Below, one piece after another: positions 1 through 8,846 of a DNA stretch of 64,000 nt (positions are counted from its first letter, which is position 1; each line of letters begins with the position of its first letter). Source of the DNA: Blattabacterium cuenoti (GTDB lineage: Bacteria; Bacteroidota; Bacteroidia; Flavobacteriales; Blattabacteriaceae); the NCBI RefSeq assembly GCF_014252375.1, contig NZ_CP059221.1:1-64000 (forward strand). The letters are read 5' to 3'. Both the position numbers and the translations under genes were made by a program. The notes beneath the pieces were generated by a model, which ran no database searches, was not told the DNA's origin, and was given only the letters and a program-made list of their open reading frames with translations.

Positions 1-1236
1 ATGAATAATGAAGCTTTAATAGATTCTTTTTTAGATTTTAAATATGAAAAAAAAATAGATAGAGTTAACTTAATAGCTATTTTGGAAGAATCTATACGAT
101 GTGTATTGAAAAAAAAATACGACTCTTCCAAAAATTATGATATTATAGTAAATCCAGATCAAGGAGACTTAGAAATTTGGAGAAACAGAATAGTAGTAAA
201 AGATGGATTTATTAAAGATAAAAATAAAGAAATAGAATTATATGAAGCAAAAAATATTGAACCTGATTTTGAAATAGGTGAAGAAGTAACAGAGAAAGTT
301 GAGTTAAAATCATTAGGTAGAAGAGCTATTTTATCATTAAAACAAAATTTATTATCAAAAATTAATGAATACGATAATACAAATATTTATAGAAAATTTA
401 AAAATAAAATAGGAGAAATAATAAATGTAGAAGTATATCATATTTTACCTAAACATCTTTTTGTAAAGGATGAAGAACAAAATGAAATGATTTTACCTAA
501 ACAAGAACAAATCCCTAATGATTTTTTTAAAAAAGGAGATATAGTTAAAGCATTAGTAAAAAAAGTAGACTGGAAAGATAATAAACCTATTGCTATTCTT
601 ACTAGAAAAAATGAAGATTTTCTAGAAGAATTATTAAAATTAGAAATCCCAGAAATTTCAGAAGGTATAATAACAATTAAAAAAGTTACAAGAATTCCAG
701 GAGAAAAAGCAAAGATTTCTGTAGAATCTAATGATGATAGAATTGATCCAGTAGGTGCTTGTGTTGGAATGAAAGGATCTAGAATTCATCCAATTGTTAG
801 AGAATTAAAAAATGAAAATATAGATATTATTAATTACACTTCAAATATTCAATTATATATAACTCGTTCTTTAAGTCCTGCAAAAATATCTATAATGGAA
901 ATTAATGAGAAAAAAAAATGCGTTAATGTATATGCAAAAATAGAAGAAATATCTAAAGCAATTGGAAAAAATGGACAAAATATAAAATTAGCAACACAAT
1001 TAACAGGTTATAAAATAAATATATTTAGAGATAACCATTATGATGATGATGTAGAATTGTCAGAATTTTCTGATGAAATAGATAAAAAAATTTTAGAAAA
1101 ATTTCACAAAATTGGACTAAATACAGCAAAATCTGTTTTAAATTATGAAAAAAAATATTTAATTGAAAAAACAAATATTGAAGAAAAAGTTATAAAAAAA
1201 ATAGTTTCTATATTAAAAAATGAATTTGAAGGATAA
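1..1236 (+). CDS. nusA: Transcription termination/antitermination factor NusA
   Basis: NusA binds RNA polymerase and nascent RNA and modulates pausing, termination and antitermination. The 411-residue protein has the family order: an N-terminal polymerase-binding domain (about 1-125), an S1 domain (about 135-205) and two KH domains (about 230-345). The KH1 hallmark is visible as DPVGACVGMKGSRI near residue 249, and the second KH motif as AIGKNGQNIKLA near 320. Length is normal for Bacteroidota, which lack the long acidic C-terminal repeats of enterobacterial NusA. The gene starts at the first base of the window, so nothing upstream can be used to confirm the start; the MNNEALIDSF opening looks like the family N-terminus. 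It is followed by a hairpin and then infB. Identification is secure. Confidence 0.96.
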   Translation: MNNEALIDSFLDFKYEKKIDRVNLIAILEESIRCVLKKKYDSSKNYDIIVNPDQGDLEIWRNRIVVKDGFIKDKNKEIELYEAKNIEPDFEIGEEVTEKVELKSLGRRAILSLKQNLLSKINEYDNTNIYRKFKNKIGEIINVEVYHILPKHLFVKDEEQNEMILPKQEQIPNDFFKKGDIVKALVKKVDWKDNKPIAILTRKNEDFLEELLKLEIPEISEGIITIKKVTRIPGEKAKISVESNDDRIDPVGACVGMKGSRIHPIVRELKNENIDIINYTSNIQLYITRSLSPAKISIMEINEKKKCVNVYAKIEEISKAIGKNGQNIKLATQLTGYKINIFRDNHYDDDVELSEFSDEIDKKILEKFHKIGLNTAKSVLNYEKKYLIEKTNIEEKVIKKIVSILKNEFEG

Positions 1237-1238
1237 TT

Positions 1239-1267
1239 AAACAATATTTATCTTTTAAATATTGTTT
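1239..1267 (+). terminator. Perfect 11-bp hairpin after nusA, candidate terminator
   Basis: Two bases after the nusA stop codon, AAACAATATTT (1239-1249) and its exact reverse complement AAATATTGTTT (1257-1267) form an 11-bp stem with a 7-nt loop, followed by T-rich sequence. It has the geometry of an intrinsic terminator, though the stem is AT-rich and therefore weak. It could also be a 3'-end stabiliser of the nusA message. Confidence 0.5.
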
Positions 1268-1270
1268 GTC

Positions 1271-1303
1271 TTGTTAAATTTTTATTTTAAATTTTTATTT
1301 TTG
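1271..1303 (+). promoter_or_regulatory. Candidate Bacteroidota-type promoter for infB
   Basis: TATTTTTG at 1296-1303 matches the Bacteroidota -7 consensus TAnnTTTG exactly. A TTG at 1271-1273 lies 22 bp upstream, near the -33 position. Transcription would begin around 1308-1310, about 20 nt before the infB ATG. In such AT-rich DNA the match could be chance, but it sits directly after the nusA hairpin, where a new promoter would be needed. Confidence 0.4.
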
Positions 1304-1329
1304 TTCTTATTCATTTTTTATTAAAATAT

Positions 1330-3810
1330 ATGGTTGATAAAATTAGACTAAAGACAATTTTAACTAAATTTAATATATCATTAAAGAGAGTAATTAATTT
1401 TTTACGAAAAAATGGTATTAAAATAGAAAATAATCCTAATACAAAAATAGAAAAAAAAGTATATAAATTTCTTATTAAAAAGTTTAATAATTATAAAAGA
1501 ATTAGAAATGATTCAGAAAAAATATTTTTACAAAAAAAAATAGAAAATGAAAAAATAAAAAAAGAATTATTAAGATCAATAAAAATTAATAGTAAAATTA
1601 ATTTTAAATTTAAGAATTACAATTCTATAGAAAAATATGAAAAAATAAATGAAAAATTGAAAGAAAAAAAAATAGAAAAAAAATTACCTGAACACATAGA
1701 TACTGTATATAAAAAGTTAGATGGTGTTATATTAACTGGAGATAAAATAGATCTTTCTAAATTTGAAAAAAGAAAAATAAAATCAAATTTTAAAAAAAAA
1801 CGAAAAAGAATAAAAAAAGAAATACCATTTAAAAATAAAAATAGAAAAAATAATACATTTAAAAATTTTTCAGAAAAAAATTCAGAAAAAAAATTTAATA
1901 AAAAAGTAAAAATTACAGATGAACAAATAAAAAAACAAATTAAAGAAACTTTAGAAAAGTTATCATATAAAGGAATAAAATCAAGATATAAAATAAAAAA
2001 AGAAAAACGTCAAAGCAAAAAAGAAAAAAAAATAATAAAAAATAAAATAGATAATAAAAAAGAAAAATTATTAAAATTAGCAGAATTTACTACAGTTAAT
2101 GAACTATCATCAATGATGAATGTAAATCCAACTGATGTTATTATGTCATGTATGTCTTTAGGAATTATGGTAACTATGAATCAAAGATTAGATGCGGAAT
2201 TAATAACTTTAGTATCAGATGAATTTGGATATAATGTAGAATTTGTAGGTTTAGATTTAGAAGAATTTCATCAAGAAAAAGATTTAGAAAAAGATTTGAA
2301 ACCTAGACCTCCTATAATTACTATTATGGGACATGTAGATCATGGGAAAACATCTTTATTAGATTTCATAAGAAATACAAACGTTATTGCTGGAGAATCT
2401 GGGGGTATTACTCAACATATAGCTGCATACAGTGTAGAATTAAATGATAACCAAGGAATTACATTTTTAGATACTCCTGGACATGAAGCGTTTACTGCAA
2501 TGAGAGCAAGAGGAGCTCAAATAACTGATATAGCTATTATAGTAATAGCATCAGATGATCAAATAATGCCTCAAACTAAAGAAGCAATAAGTCATGCTCA
2601 AGCAGCAAACGTACCTATTATTTTTGTTTTCAATAAGATTGATAAACCAAATGCGAATACAAATAGAATTAAAGAACAATTATCAAAATTAAATTTTTTA
2701 GTAGAAGAATGGGGAGGTAAATATCCAAATCAAGAAATATCAGCAAAAACTGGAAAAGGAATTAAAAAATTATTGGAAAAAGTTATTTCAGTTTCAAACT
2801 TATTAAATTTAAAATCAAATCCTAATAAGTTAGCAATAGGTACAGTTATAGAAGCTTCTTTGGATAAAGGAAAAGGTTATATAACAACTGTACTTGTTCA
2901 GGGAGGTACTATAAAATTAGGTGATTATGTTTTAGCAGGAATAAATCATGGAAAAGTAAAAAATTTATTAGATGAAAGGGGTAATTCTATATCATTTGCT
3001 GGTCCATCTAAACCTGTTACTATAGTAGGATTAAATGGTGCACCTACTGCAGGTGAAAAATTTAAAATTTTTTCTAATGAAAAAGAGGCTAAACAATTAG
3101 CCTCTAAAAGAGAACAATTACAAAGAGAACAAAATATACGTTCTCAGAAACATTTAACTTTAGATGAAATAGGAAGAAGGATTTCTATAGGAGATTTTAA
3201 AGAATTAAAAATAATTATAAAGGGAGATGTAGATGGATCAGTTGAAGCAATAGCTGATGCTTTACAAAAATTATCTAAAAGTAACATTATGATTAATATC
3301 CTTTATAAAGGAGTTGGACAAATTACAGAATCAGATATATTATTAGCTAGTGCATCAGATGCAATTGTAATAGGATTTAATGTAAGACCTAATATAGGAG
3401 CAAAAAATATATCAAGAAAAGAAAATATAGAAATAAGAATTTATTCTATTATATATAATGTGATTAATGATGTTAAAGAAGCAATGGATGGTATGTTATC
3501 TCCAGAAATAAGGGAAAAAATATTAGGAAATGCAGAAGTAAGAGAAATATTTGTAATTTATAAAGTTGGTACAATTGCTGGATGTATGGTTATAGAAGGA
3601 AAATTATTAAGAAAATCAAAAGTAAGATTGATACGAGAAGGTATTGTTATTCATAATGGAGAATTTATATCATTAAAACGATTTAAAGATGATGTAAAAG
3701 AAGTAAATAAAGGATATGAATGTGGAATAAGATTAAAAAATTATAATGATTTAAAATCTGGAGATATCATAGAATCTTATGAAGAATTTTATTCATCAAA
3801 ATCTAAATAA
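1330..3810 (+). CDS. infB: Translation initiation factor IF-2
   Basis: IF-2 is the GTPase that brings initiator tRNA to the 30S subunit and promotes subunit joining. The 826-residue protein has a lysine/asparagine-rich N-terminal region (about 1-245), the short IF2 N-domain (about 250-300), then the G domain. G-domain motifs are intact: GHVDHGKT at 334-341 (G1), DTPGHE at 381-386 (G3), NKID at 435-438 (G4) and SAK at 471-473 (G5). Domains II, III and the C-terminal fMet-tRNA-binding domain follow. The N-terminal linker is almost entirely K, N, E and I codons, as expected for a flexible segment under strong AT mutation pressure. The ATG start gives the usual small IF2_N-like helical start. It is separated from nusA by 93 bp with a hairpin and a possible promoter. 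Confidence 0.97.
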   Translation: MVDKIRLKTILTKFNISLKRVINFLRKNGIKIENNPNTKIEKKVYKFLIKKFNNYKRIRNDSEKIFLQKKIENEKIKKELLRSIKINSKINFKFKNYNSIEKYEKINEKLKEKKIEKKLPEHIDTVYKKLDGVILTGDKIDLSKFEKRKIKSNFKKKRKRIKKEIPFKNKNRKNNTFKNFSEKNSEKKFNKKVKITDEQIKKQIKETLEKLSYKGIKSRYKIKKEKRQSKKEKKIIKNKIDNKKEKLLKLAEFTTVNELSSMMNVNPTDVIMSCMSLGIMVTMNQRLDAELITLVSDEFGYNVEFVGLDLEEFHQEKDLEKDLKPRPPIITIMGHVDHGKTSLLDFIRNTNVIAGESGGITQHIAAYSVELNDNQGITFLDTPGHEAFTAMRARGAQITDIAIIVIASDDQIMPQTKEAISHAQAANVPIIFVFNKIDKPNANTNRIKEQLSKLNFLVEEWGGKYPNQEISAKTGKGIKKLLEKVISVSNLLNLKSNPNKLAIGTVIEASLDKGKGYITTVLVQGGTIKLGDYVLAGINHGKVKNLLDERGNSISFAGPSKPVTIVGLNGAPTAGEKFKIFSNEKEAKQLASKREQLQREQNIRSQKHLTLDEIGRRISIGDFKELKIIIKGDVDGSVEAIADALQKLSKSNIMINILYKGVGQITESDILLASASDAIVIGFNVRPNIGAKNISRKENIEIRIYSIIYNVINDVKEAMDGMLSPEIREKILGNAEVREIFVIYKVGTIAGCMVIEGKLLRKSKVRLIREGIVIHNGEFISLKRFKDDVKEVNKGYECGIRLKNYNDLKSGDIIESYEEFYSSKSK

Positions 3811-3828
3811 TGATAAAAAAACAATATT

Positions 3829-5484
3829 ATGTATAGAACACATAATTGTGGTGAATTATCTGAAAAAGATATTAATAAAAAAATAATACTATCTGGATGG
3901 ATTAAAAAAATTAGAAATTTAGGAAATATAATATTTATAGATATTAGAGATTATTTTGGAATTACACAATTAGTAATTAACAAATCATTAATAAGAAATA
4001 ATTTAGGAAAAGAGTTCTTAATAAGAATTAATGGAAAAGTTGTAAGTAGATCTTCAAAAAATAATATTCTATCTACAGGATCAATAGAAGTATTAGTATC
4101 AAAAATAGAAATATTAAACAAATCACTTATACCTCCTTTTATTATAGAAGATAAAACAGATGGAACTGATAAAGATAGAATGATTTATAGATATCTTGAT
4201 ATAAGAAGATCTATTATAAAAAATAATTTAATATTTCGTCATAAAATAATGTTAGAAATAAGAAGATTCTTATCTTCTAAAGATTTTATAGAAATAGAAA
4301 CTCCTATATTAGTTAATTATACCCCTGAAGGGGCTAGAAGTTTTTTAGTTCCATCTAGGAATTATCAAAACAAATTTTATGCATTACATCAATCACCTCA
4401 AATATTTAAACAATTACTTATGATAGGTGGAATAGATAAATATTTTCAAATAATAAAATGCTTTAGAGATGAGGACGCTAGATATGATAGACAAATTGAG
4501 TTTACTCAAATTGATTGTGAAATGTTATTTGTAGATGTTATTGATATATTAAAATTTTTTGAAAAATTTGTAATACATATTTTTACCAAATTTAGTAATT
4601 TTAAAATTACAAAACCTTTTGTATCTATTCCTTATTATAAATCTATTAAATATTATGGTACTGATTGTCCAGATATACGTTTTGGAATGAAATTCAATGA
4701 ATTAAATTTATTAGTAAATAAAGAGAATATTAGTATATTAAAAAAATATGAATTAGTAATTGGTATAAAAATAGAAAGTTTTAATTATTTTCCTATAGAT
4801 TTTAAAAAAAACAAAATTGAAAATAAAAATATTTTTTGTATAAAACATAAGTCGGAAAAAAAATTTTTATTATATAACAAAAAAATATTAAATTACGATG
4901 AAATAAACATTTTTTCTAAATTTTTTAATACTAATCCAGGGGATTTTATATTTATATCTTATGGAAAAAAAAATGAATCTAGATTTTTATTAAAAAAAAT
5001 ACGTAATGAAATAATTAATAATTTATCTAAAAAAAATGATTTTACATTTAATCCAATATGGATAACAGAATTACCAATATTAAAATTAGATAGTAATAAT
5101 AATTATAAGTCTGTACATCATCCTTTTACATCTCCTATAAATGAGGATATACATTTATTAAAAAAAAATCCAGAAAATGTTCGTTCTAAATCTTACGATT
5201 TAGTAATTAATGGTGTAGAAGTAGCTAGTGGATCTATAAGAATTAATAAAAAAAGTATACAAAAATTAATTTTTAATCATTTAGGTTTTTCAAATAAAGA
5301 AATACAACAAAAATTTGGATTTTTTATTAAAGCTTTAGAATACGGAACACCACCACATGGTGGAATTGCATTTGGTTTAGATAGATTAATTTCTTTATTA
5401 AAAAAAGATGATAATATAAAAAATTTTATTGCATTTCCTAAAAATAGTTCCGGTAAAGATATAATGACAAATGCTCCGTCTTAA
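3829..5484 (+). CDS. aspS: Aspartate-tRNA ligase
   Basis: AspRS charges tRNA-Asp in the cytoplasm. The 551-residue protein opens with MYRTHNCGEL, typical of bacterial AspRS, followed by the OB-fold anticodon-binding domain (about 1-105). Class II catalytic motifs are clear: the PILVNYTPEGAR region near 160-170, HQSPQIFKQLLM near 187-198, FRDEDARYDRQIEFTQID near 215-230, and the C-terminal motif 3 GIAFGLDRL near 515-525. The bacterial GAD insert lies around 270-400 and is much less conserved than the core. At 551 residues it is slightly shorter than usual (about 580), with the loss in that insert. It starts 18 bp after infB and ends 8 bp before convergent ppa. Confidence 0.96.
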   Translation: MYRTHNCGELSEKDINKKIILSGWIKKIRNLGNIIFIDIRDYFGITQLVINKSLIRNNLGKEFLIRINGKVVSRSSKNNILSTGSIEVLVSKIEILNKSLIPPFIIEDKTDGTDKDRMIYRYLDIRRSIIKNNLIFRHKIMLEIRRFLSSKDFIEIETPILVNYTPEGARSFLVPSRNYQNKFYALHQSPQIFKQLLMIGGIDKYFQIIKCFRDEDARYDRQIEFTQIDCEMLFVDVIDILKFFEKFVIHIFTKFSNFKITKPFVSIPYYKSIKYYGTDCPDIRFGMKFNELNLLVNKENISILKKYELVIGIKIESFNYFPIDFKKNKIENKNIFCIKHKSEKKFLLYNKKILNYDEINIFSKFFNTNPGDFIFISYGKKNESRFLLKKIRNEIINNLSKKNDFTFNPIWITELPILKLDSNNNYKSVHHPFTSPINEDIHLLKKNPENVRSKSYDLVINGVEVASGSIRINKKSIQKLIFNHLGFSNKEIQQKFGFFIKALEYGTPPHGGIAFGLDRLISLLKKDDNIKNFIAFPKNSSGKDIMTNAPS

Positions 5485-5492
5485 TATTAGTT

Positions 5493-5993
5493 TTAAGAAT
5501 GTTGTAAGTTTTTATTCCTTTTATATCGTAAACAAGATTCTTTATATGAGATTAATGCATATTTTCTACTTTTCCATCCATTTATTTCTATTTTTTTATT
5601 TTCTAAATCTTTATATACTAAAAAAAAATGTTCTATTTCCTTTTTTTTATGTGAATTAATATCATTTATATCATTAATTATATTGTAATTTGGATCAGAA
5701 ATTGGGACACATATTATTTTTTCATCTTTTTTTTTGTCATCTATCATAGAAAAAATACCAATAGGTTTAACTGTTATTAAACATCCTGGAATAGTAGGTT
5801 CAGTTAATAAAACTAATACATCCATAGGATCATTATCTGTAGACAATGTTTCTGGAATAAAACCATAATCTGCCGGATAATTCATAGGTGAGTATAATAC
5901 TCTATCTAATCGTATTTTATTATATTTTTGATCAAATTCATATTTATTTCTACTTCCTTTAGGAATTTCAATTAATACATCAAATATTACCAT
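5493..5993 (-). CDS. ppa: Inorganic pyrophosphatase (family I)
   Basis: Hydrolyses pyrophosphate from biosynthetic reactions to two phosphates, driving them forward. The 166-residue protein is the usual family I size. It begins with a conserved beta strand ending IPKGSRNKYEFD, followed by the MNYPADYGFIPET region and the metal-binding DNDPMDVLVL segment (canonical DGDPxDVxV). The C-terminal helix is lysine-rich. It is the second gene of a two-gene minus-strand unit: its ATG overlaps the TAA of the upstream E2 gene by one base (TAATG), so the two are probably translationally coupled. It converges on aspS. Confidence 0.96.
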   Translation of the reverse strand: MVIFDVLIEIPKGSRNKYEFDQKYNKIRLDRVLYSPMNYPADYGFIPETLSTDNDPMDVLVLLTEPTIPGCLITVKPIGIFSMIDDKKKDEKIICVPISDPNYNIINDINDINSHKKKEIEHFFLVYKDLENKKIEINGWKSRKYALISYKESCLRYKRNKNLQHS

Positions 5994-7183
5994 TATTTTT
6001 TTATTTTTGTATATATATTAAATTTTTCTAAATAATAAGCAACTTTTTTTACAAATCCACCTCCTAAAATTCCATCTATAACTCTATGATCATAAGAATG
6101 AGATAAATAAATTTTATGCCTAATTTTTATATAATCTACTCCACTATTTTCTATTATAGATAATTTTTTATGAATCAATCCTATTGCCATAATTGCTACT
6201 TGTGGTTGATGTATTATTGGTGTTCCAAAAAGATTACCAAAACTTCCAATATTACTTATTGTATATGTTCCATCCTTAGTTTCTTCAGGTTTTAATTTAT
6301 TTAATTTGGCTCTTTTAACTAAATCATTTATAATCTTTATCAATTCAAATAAATTATAAAAATCGGCATTTTTTATAACGGGGACAATTAAATTACCATC
6401 GGGTAATGCGGTAGCAATTCCAATATTAATATTTTTTTTTATTATTATATTAGTTTCATTTACGGATATATTTATCATAGGTAGATCTTTTATGGCTTTT
6501 ATTACACATCTTACAAAAACAGACATTATTGTTAATTTTTCTCCTGTTTTTTTTTTAAAAGATTCTTTTAAATTTTCTCTCCACTTAACAATATTTGTTA
6601 CATCTGCTTCAACAAAAGAAGTTACATGTGCTGATGTTTTTTTACTGTATATCATATGATCCGATGTTATTTTTCGTATTCTATTCATTTTTATAATTTT
6701 TTCGTTAAAATTATTTTTTTTTGATTTATACAATAAAATTTTTTTTGATTTTTTATTTTTTATATATGTTAATATATCATTTTTAGTAACTCTACCTTTT
6801 ATACCTGTACCATTTATTGTTTCTAATTCATAAAAATTAATTTTTTCTTTTTCAGCAATTTTACGTACAATAGGGGAATAAAATATTTTATTATTTTCTT
6901 TTTTTATATAAAATTTTATTTCATTTTTTTTATCTATTTTTTTTGATGTTGTTAAAGTAGCTATAATACATCCTATTTCAACTATATCATTTTTATTATA
7001 AAATTTTTTTTTTAAAAATCCATTTATTGGAGATGTTATTTCTGAATTAATTTTATCGGTAGTTATTTCTACTAATATTTCTTCTTTTTTTATAAAATCT
7101 CCTTCTTTTTTTAACCAACGAATGATAGTTACTTCATTGATACTTTCACCTAAAGAAGGAATGGTAAGATTATATTCGCACAT
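5993..7183 (-). CDS. 2-oxo acid dehydrogenase E2 (dihydrolipoamide acyltransferase)
   Basis: E2 core subunit of a 2-oxo acid dehydrogenase complex; it passes an acyl group from lipoyl-lysine to CoA. The 396-residue protein has an N-terminal lipoyl domain with the lipoylation lysine in ITTDKINSEI (about 40-50), a linker, an E1/E3-binding domain around 105-140 with a GTGIKGRVTKNDI motif, and the acyltransferase domain. The catalytic DHRVIDG is at 365-371 with His366. It is distinct from the SucB at 45034-46185, so it most likely serves pyruvate or branched-chain oxo-acid dehydrogenase. No E1 or E3 gene lies beside it, so the substrate cannot be fixed here. It is the first gene of a unit with ppa and has a candidate promoter upstream. 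Confidence 0.9.
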   Translation of the reverse strand: MCEYNLTIPSLGESINEVTIIRWLKKEGDFIKKEEILVEITTDKINSEITSPINGFLKKKFYNKNDIVEIGCIIATLTTSKKIDKKNEIKFYIKKENNKIFYSPIVRKIAEKEKINFYELETINGTGIKGRVTKNDILTYIKNKKSKKILLYKSKKNNFNEKIIKMNRIRKITSDHMIYSKKTSAHVTSFVEADVTNIVKWRENLKESFKKKTGEKLTIMSVFVRCVIKAIKDLPMINISVNETNIIIKKNINIGIATALPDGNLIVPVIKNADFYNLFELIKIINDLVKRAKLNKLKPEETKDGTYTISNIGSFGNLFGTPIIHQPQVAIMAIGLIHKKLSIIENSGVDYIKIRHKIYLSHSYDHRVIDGILGGGFVKKVAYYLEKFNIYTKIKK

Positions 7184-7242
7184 TTAAATTTATCATTATT
7201 ATCTTTATATTATTTTCCATATGTACATTTTTTATAAAATTA

Positions 7243-7250
7243 TATTTTTG
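7243..7250 (+). promoter_or_regulatory. Candidate -7 element upstream of nnr
   Basis: TATTTTTG matches the Bacteroidota TAnnTTTG element and lies 49 bp before the nnr ATG in a 115-bp divergent spacer. No matching -33 TTG is evident, so support is limited. Confidence 0.3.
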
Positions 7251-7263
7251 CATATATATAAAT

Positions 7264-7271
7264 CAAAAATA
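7264..7271 (-). promoter_or_regulatory. Candidate -7 element for the E2-ppa unit
   Basis: Read on the minus strand this is TATTTTTG, matching TAnnTTTG, about 81 bp before the E2 ATG. It lies only 14 bp from the opposing element at 7243-7250. Chance matches are possible in AT-rich DNA. Confidence 0.3.
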
Positions 7272-7298
7272 ATAAATTCATTTTAAAAAATTTAAAAA

Positions 7299-8846
7299 AT
7301 GAAAATTTTTTCTTTAAATCAAATTAAAAAAGCCGATCAACATTGTATTGATTTCGAACCAATTTCTAATTATAATTTAATGGAAAGAGCTTCAAAAAAA
7401 TGTTTTGATTGGATAATAAAAAATAAAAAATTATTTGAAAATTTTAATTTTCCATTTATTATTTTATCAGGAAATGGAAATAACGGTGGCGATGGTTTAT
7501 CTTTGGCTAGACGATTATATATTTTTGGAATAAAAGTCTCTGTATATATAATTAATATTTCTAGTCATTATTCTAATGAATTCTTAATAAACAAAAAAAA
7601 AATATTAAAATATAATATAAGATGTATAAATATATATGAAAATGACGAATATCCTTCTTTATGTGAAAAAAGTTATATTATTGATTCAATAGTTGGCGTA
7701 GGATTTAATAAACCTCTTAATAAATATTGGGAATCATTCTTTAATTTTATAAATAAAAAAAATTTTTTATCTATTTTATCTATAGATGTACCATCTGGTA
7801 TGTTTATTGACAATAATGAAAATTTTGATAAAATTATTAAATCAAATAATATTATCAAATCTGATTATATATTAACTTTTCAAGTTCCAAAATTACCATT
7901 TTTTTTACCTGATTATAAAAAATATGTAAAAAAATGGTATATTTTGAATATTGGATGGAAAGACGAATTTATAAAAAAAATATATACAAAAAATTTTTAC
8001 ATAGATAAAAAAGTTGTTTACCATATGAAAAAAAAAAGAGAAAAATTTTCTCATAAAGGAAATTATGGTAATGGAATTATTATAGGAGGTTCATATGGAA
8101 TGATAGGATCTATAGTACTTTCTGGAAAAGCTAGTTTTAAATGTGGAATTGGAAAACTAAATATATTTGTTCCAAGTTGTGGATACGATATAATTCAAAA
8201 CAATATATTTGAAGCAATTGTAAAAACTGATAAAAATAATAATTATATAAGTAATATAAATATTCCAGAAAATATAAATTCAATAGGAATAGGAATGGGA
8301 ATGGGAGTTAATAAATTTACTGTTAATGCATTTAAATCATTTTTAATATATATTAAAAAAAAAAAAAGATTTATACCTATTTTAATAGATGCTGACGCTA
8401 TAAATATATTATCAAATAATTTAAATTTATTAGACTTTCTTCCAAACAAAACTATTATTACTCCACATCCTAAAGAATTTAAAAAATTATTTGGTTCGTG
8501 GAAAAATGATTATCATAAATTATATATTCTAAAAAAAATGTCTAAAAAATATAATATGTATATAATATTAAAAGGTGCATATTCTATAATTTCTACTCCT
8601 TATGATGAACTTTATTTTAATAGTACAGGAAATCCAGGTATGGCAACTGCTGGTAGTGGAGATGTTCTTTCGGGAATGATTTTAAGTTTTCTATCTCAAG
8701 GATATTCACGTAAAGAATCATGTATTATGAGTGTTTACTTACATGGATTAGCAGGAGATATTGCCTCTAAAGAAAAAAATGAATGTTCTATTATTGCTAC
8801 AGATATTGTAAATTATATACCAAAATCCATTAAAACAACTTTTTAA
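7299..8846 (+). CDS. nnr: Bifunctional NAD(P)H-hydrate epimerase / dehydratase
   Basis: Metabolite-repair enzyme: the N-terminal half epimerises damaged NAD(P)HX and the C-terminal half dehydrates S-NAD(P)HX back to NAD(P)H using ADP or ATP. The 515-residue fusion shows the YjeF_N motif GNGNNGGDGLSLARRL near 60-75 and an SIDVPSG segment near 163-170. The C-terminal ribokinase-like domain carries GNYGNGIIIGGS near 252, DADAIN near 364 and the ATP-binding GNPGMATAGSGDVLSGM near 446-462. Length is normal for the fused form. It converges on lnt, with the two stop regions overlapping by 17 bp. Retention of a repair enzyme in a reduced genome fits a heavily respiratory lifestyle. Confidence 0.94.
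   Translation: MKIFSLNQIKKADQHCIDFEPISNYNLMERASKKCFDWIIKNKKLFENFNFPFIILSGNGNNGGDGLSLARRLYIFGIKVSVYIINISSHYSNEFLINKKKILKYNIRCINIYENDEYPSLCEKSYIIDSIVGVGFNKPLNKYWESFFNFINKKNFLSILSIDVPSGMFIDNNENFDKIIKSNNIIKSDYILTFQVPKLPFFLPDYKKYVKKWYILNIGWKDEFIKKIYTKNFYIDKKVVYHMKKKREKFSHKGNYGNGIIIGGSYGMIGSIVLSGKASFKCGIGKLNIFVPSCGYDIIQNNIFEAIVKTDKNNNYISNINIPENINSIGIGMGMGVNKFTVNAFKSFLIYIKKKKRFIPILIDADAINILSNNLNLLDFLPNKTIITPHPKEFKKLFGSWKNDYHKLYILKKMSKKYNMYIILKGAYSIISTPYDELYFNSTGNPGMATAGSGDVLSGMILSFLSQGYSRKESCIMSVYLHGLAGDIASKEKNECSIIATDIVNYIPKSIKTTF

Noticed and set aside
54-66. Long homopolymeric A runs in many genes as programmed slippage sites
   Set aside because: They are everywhere in this AT-rich genome and no gene needs a frameshift to be read, apart from the lnt start noted separately.
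5471-5659. Small plus-strand ORF between aspS and ppa, rich in F and Y
   Set aside because: It overlaps aspS and the minus-strand ppa coding sequence and has no recognisable domain.
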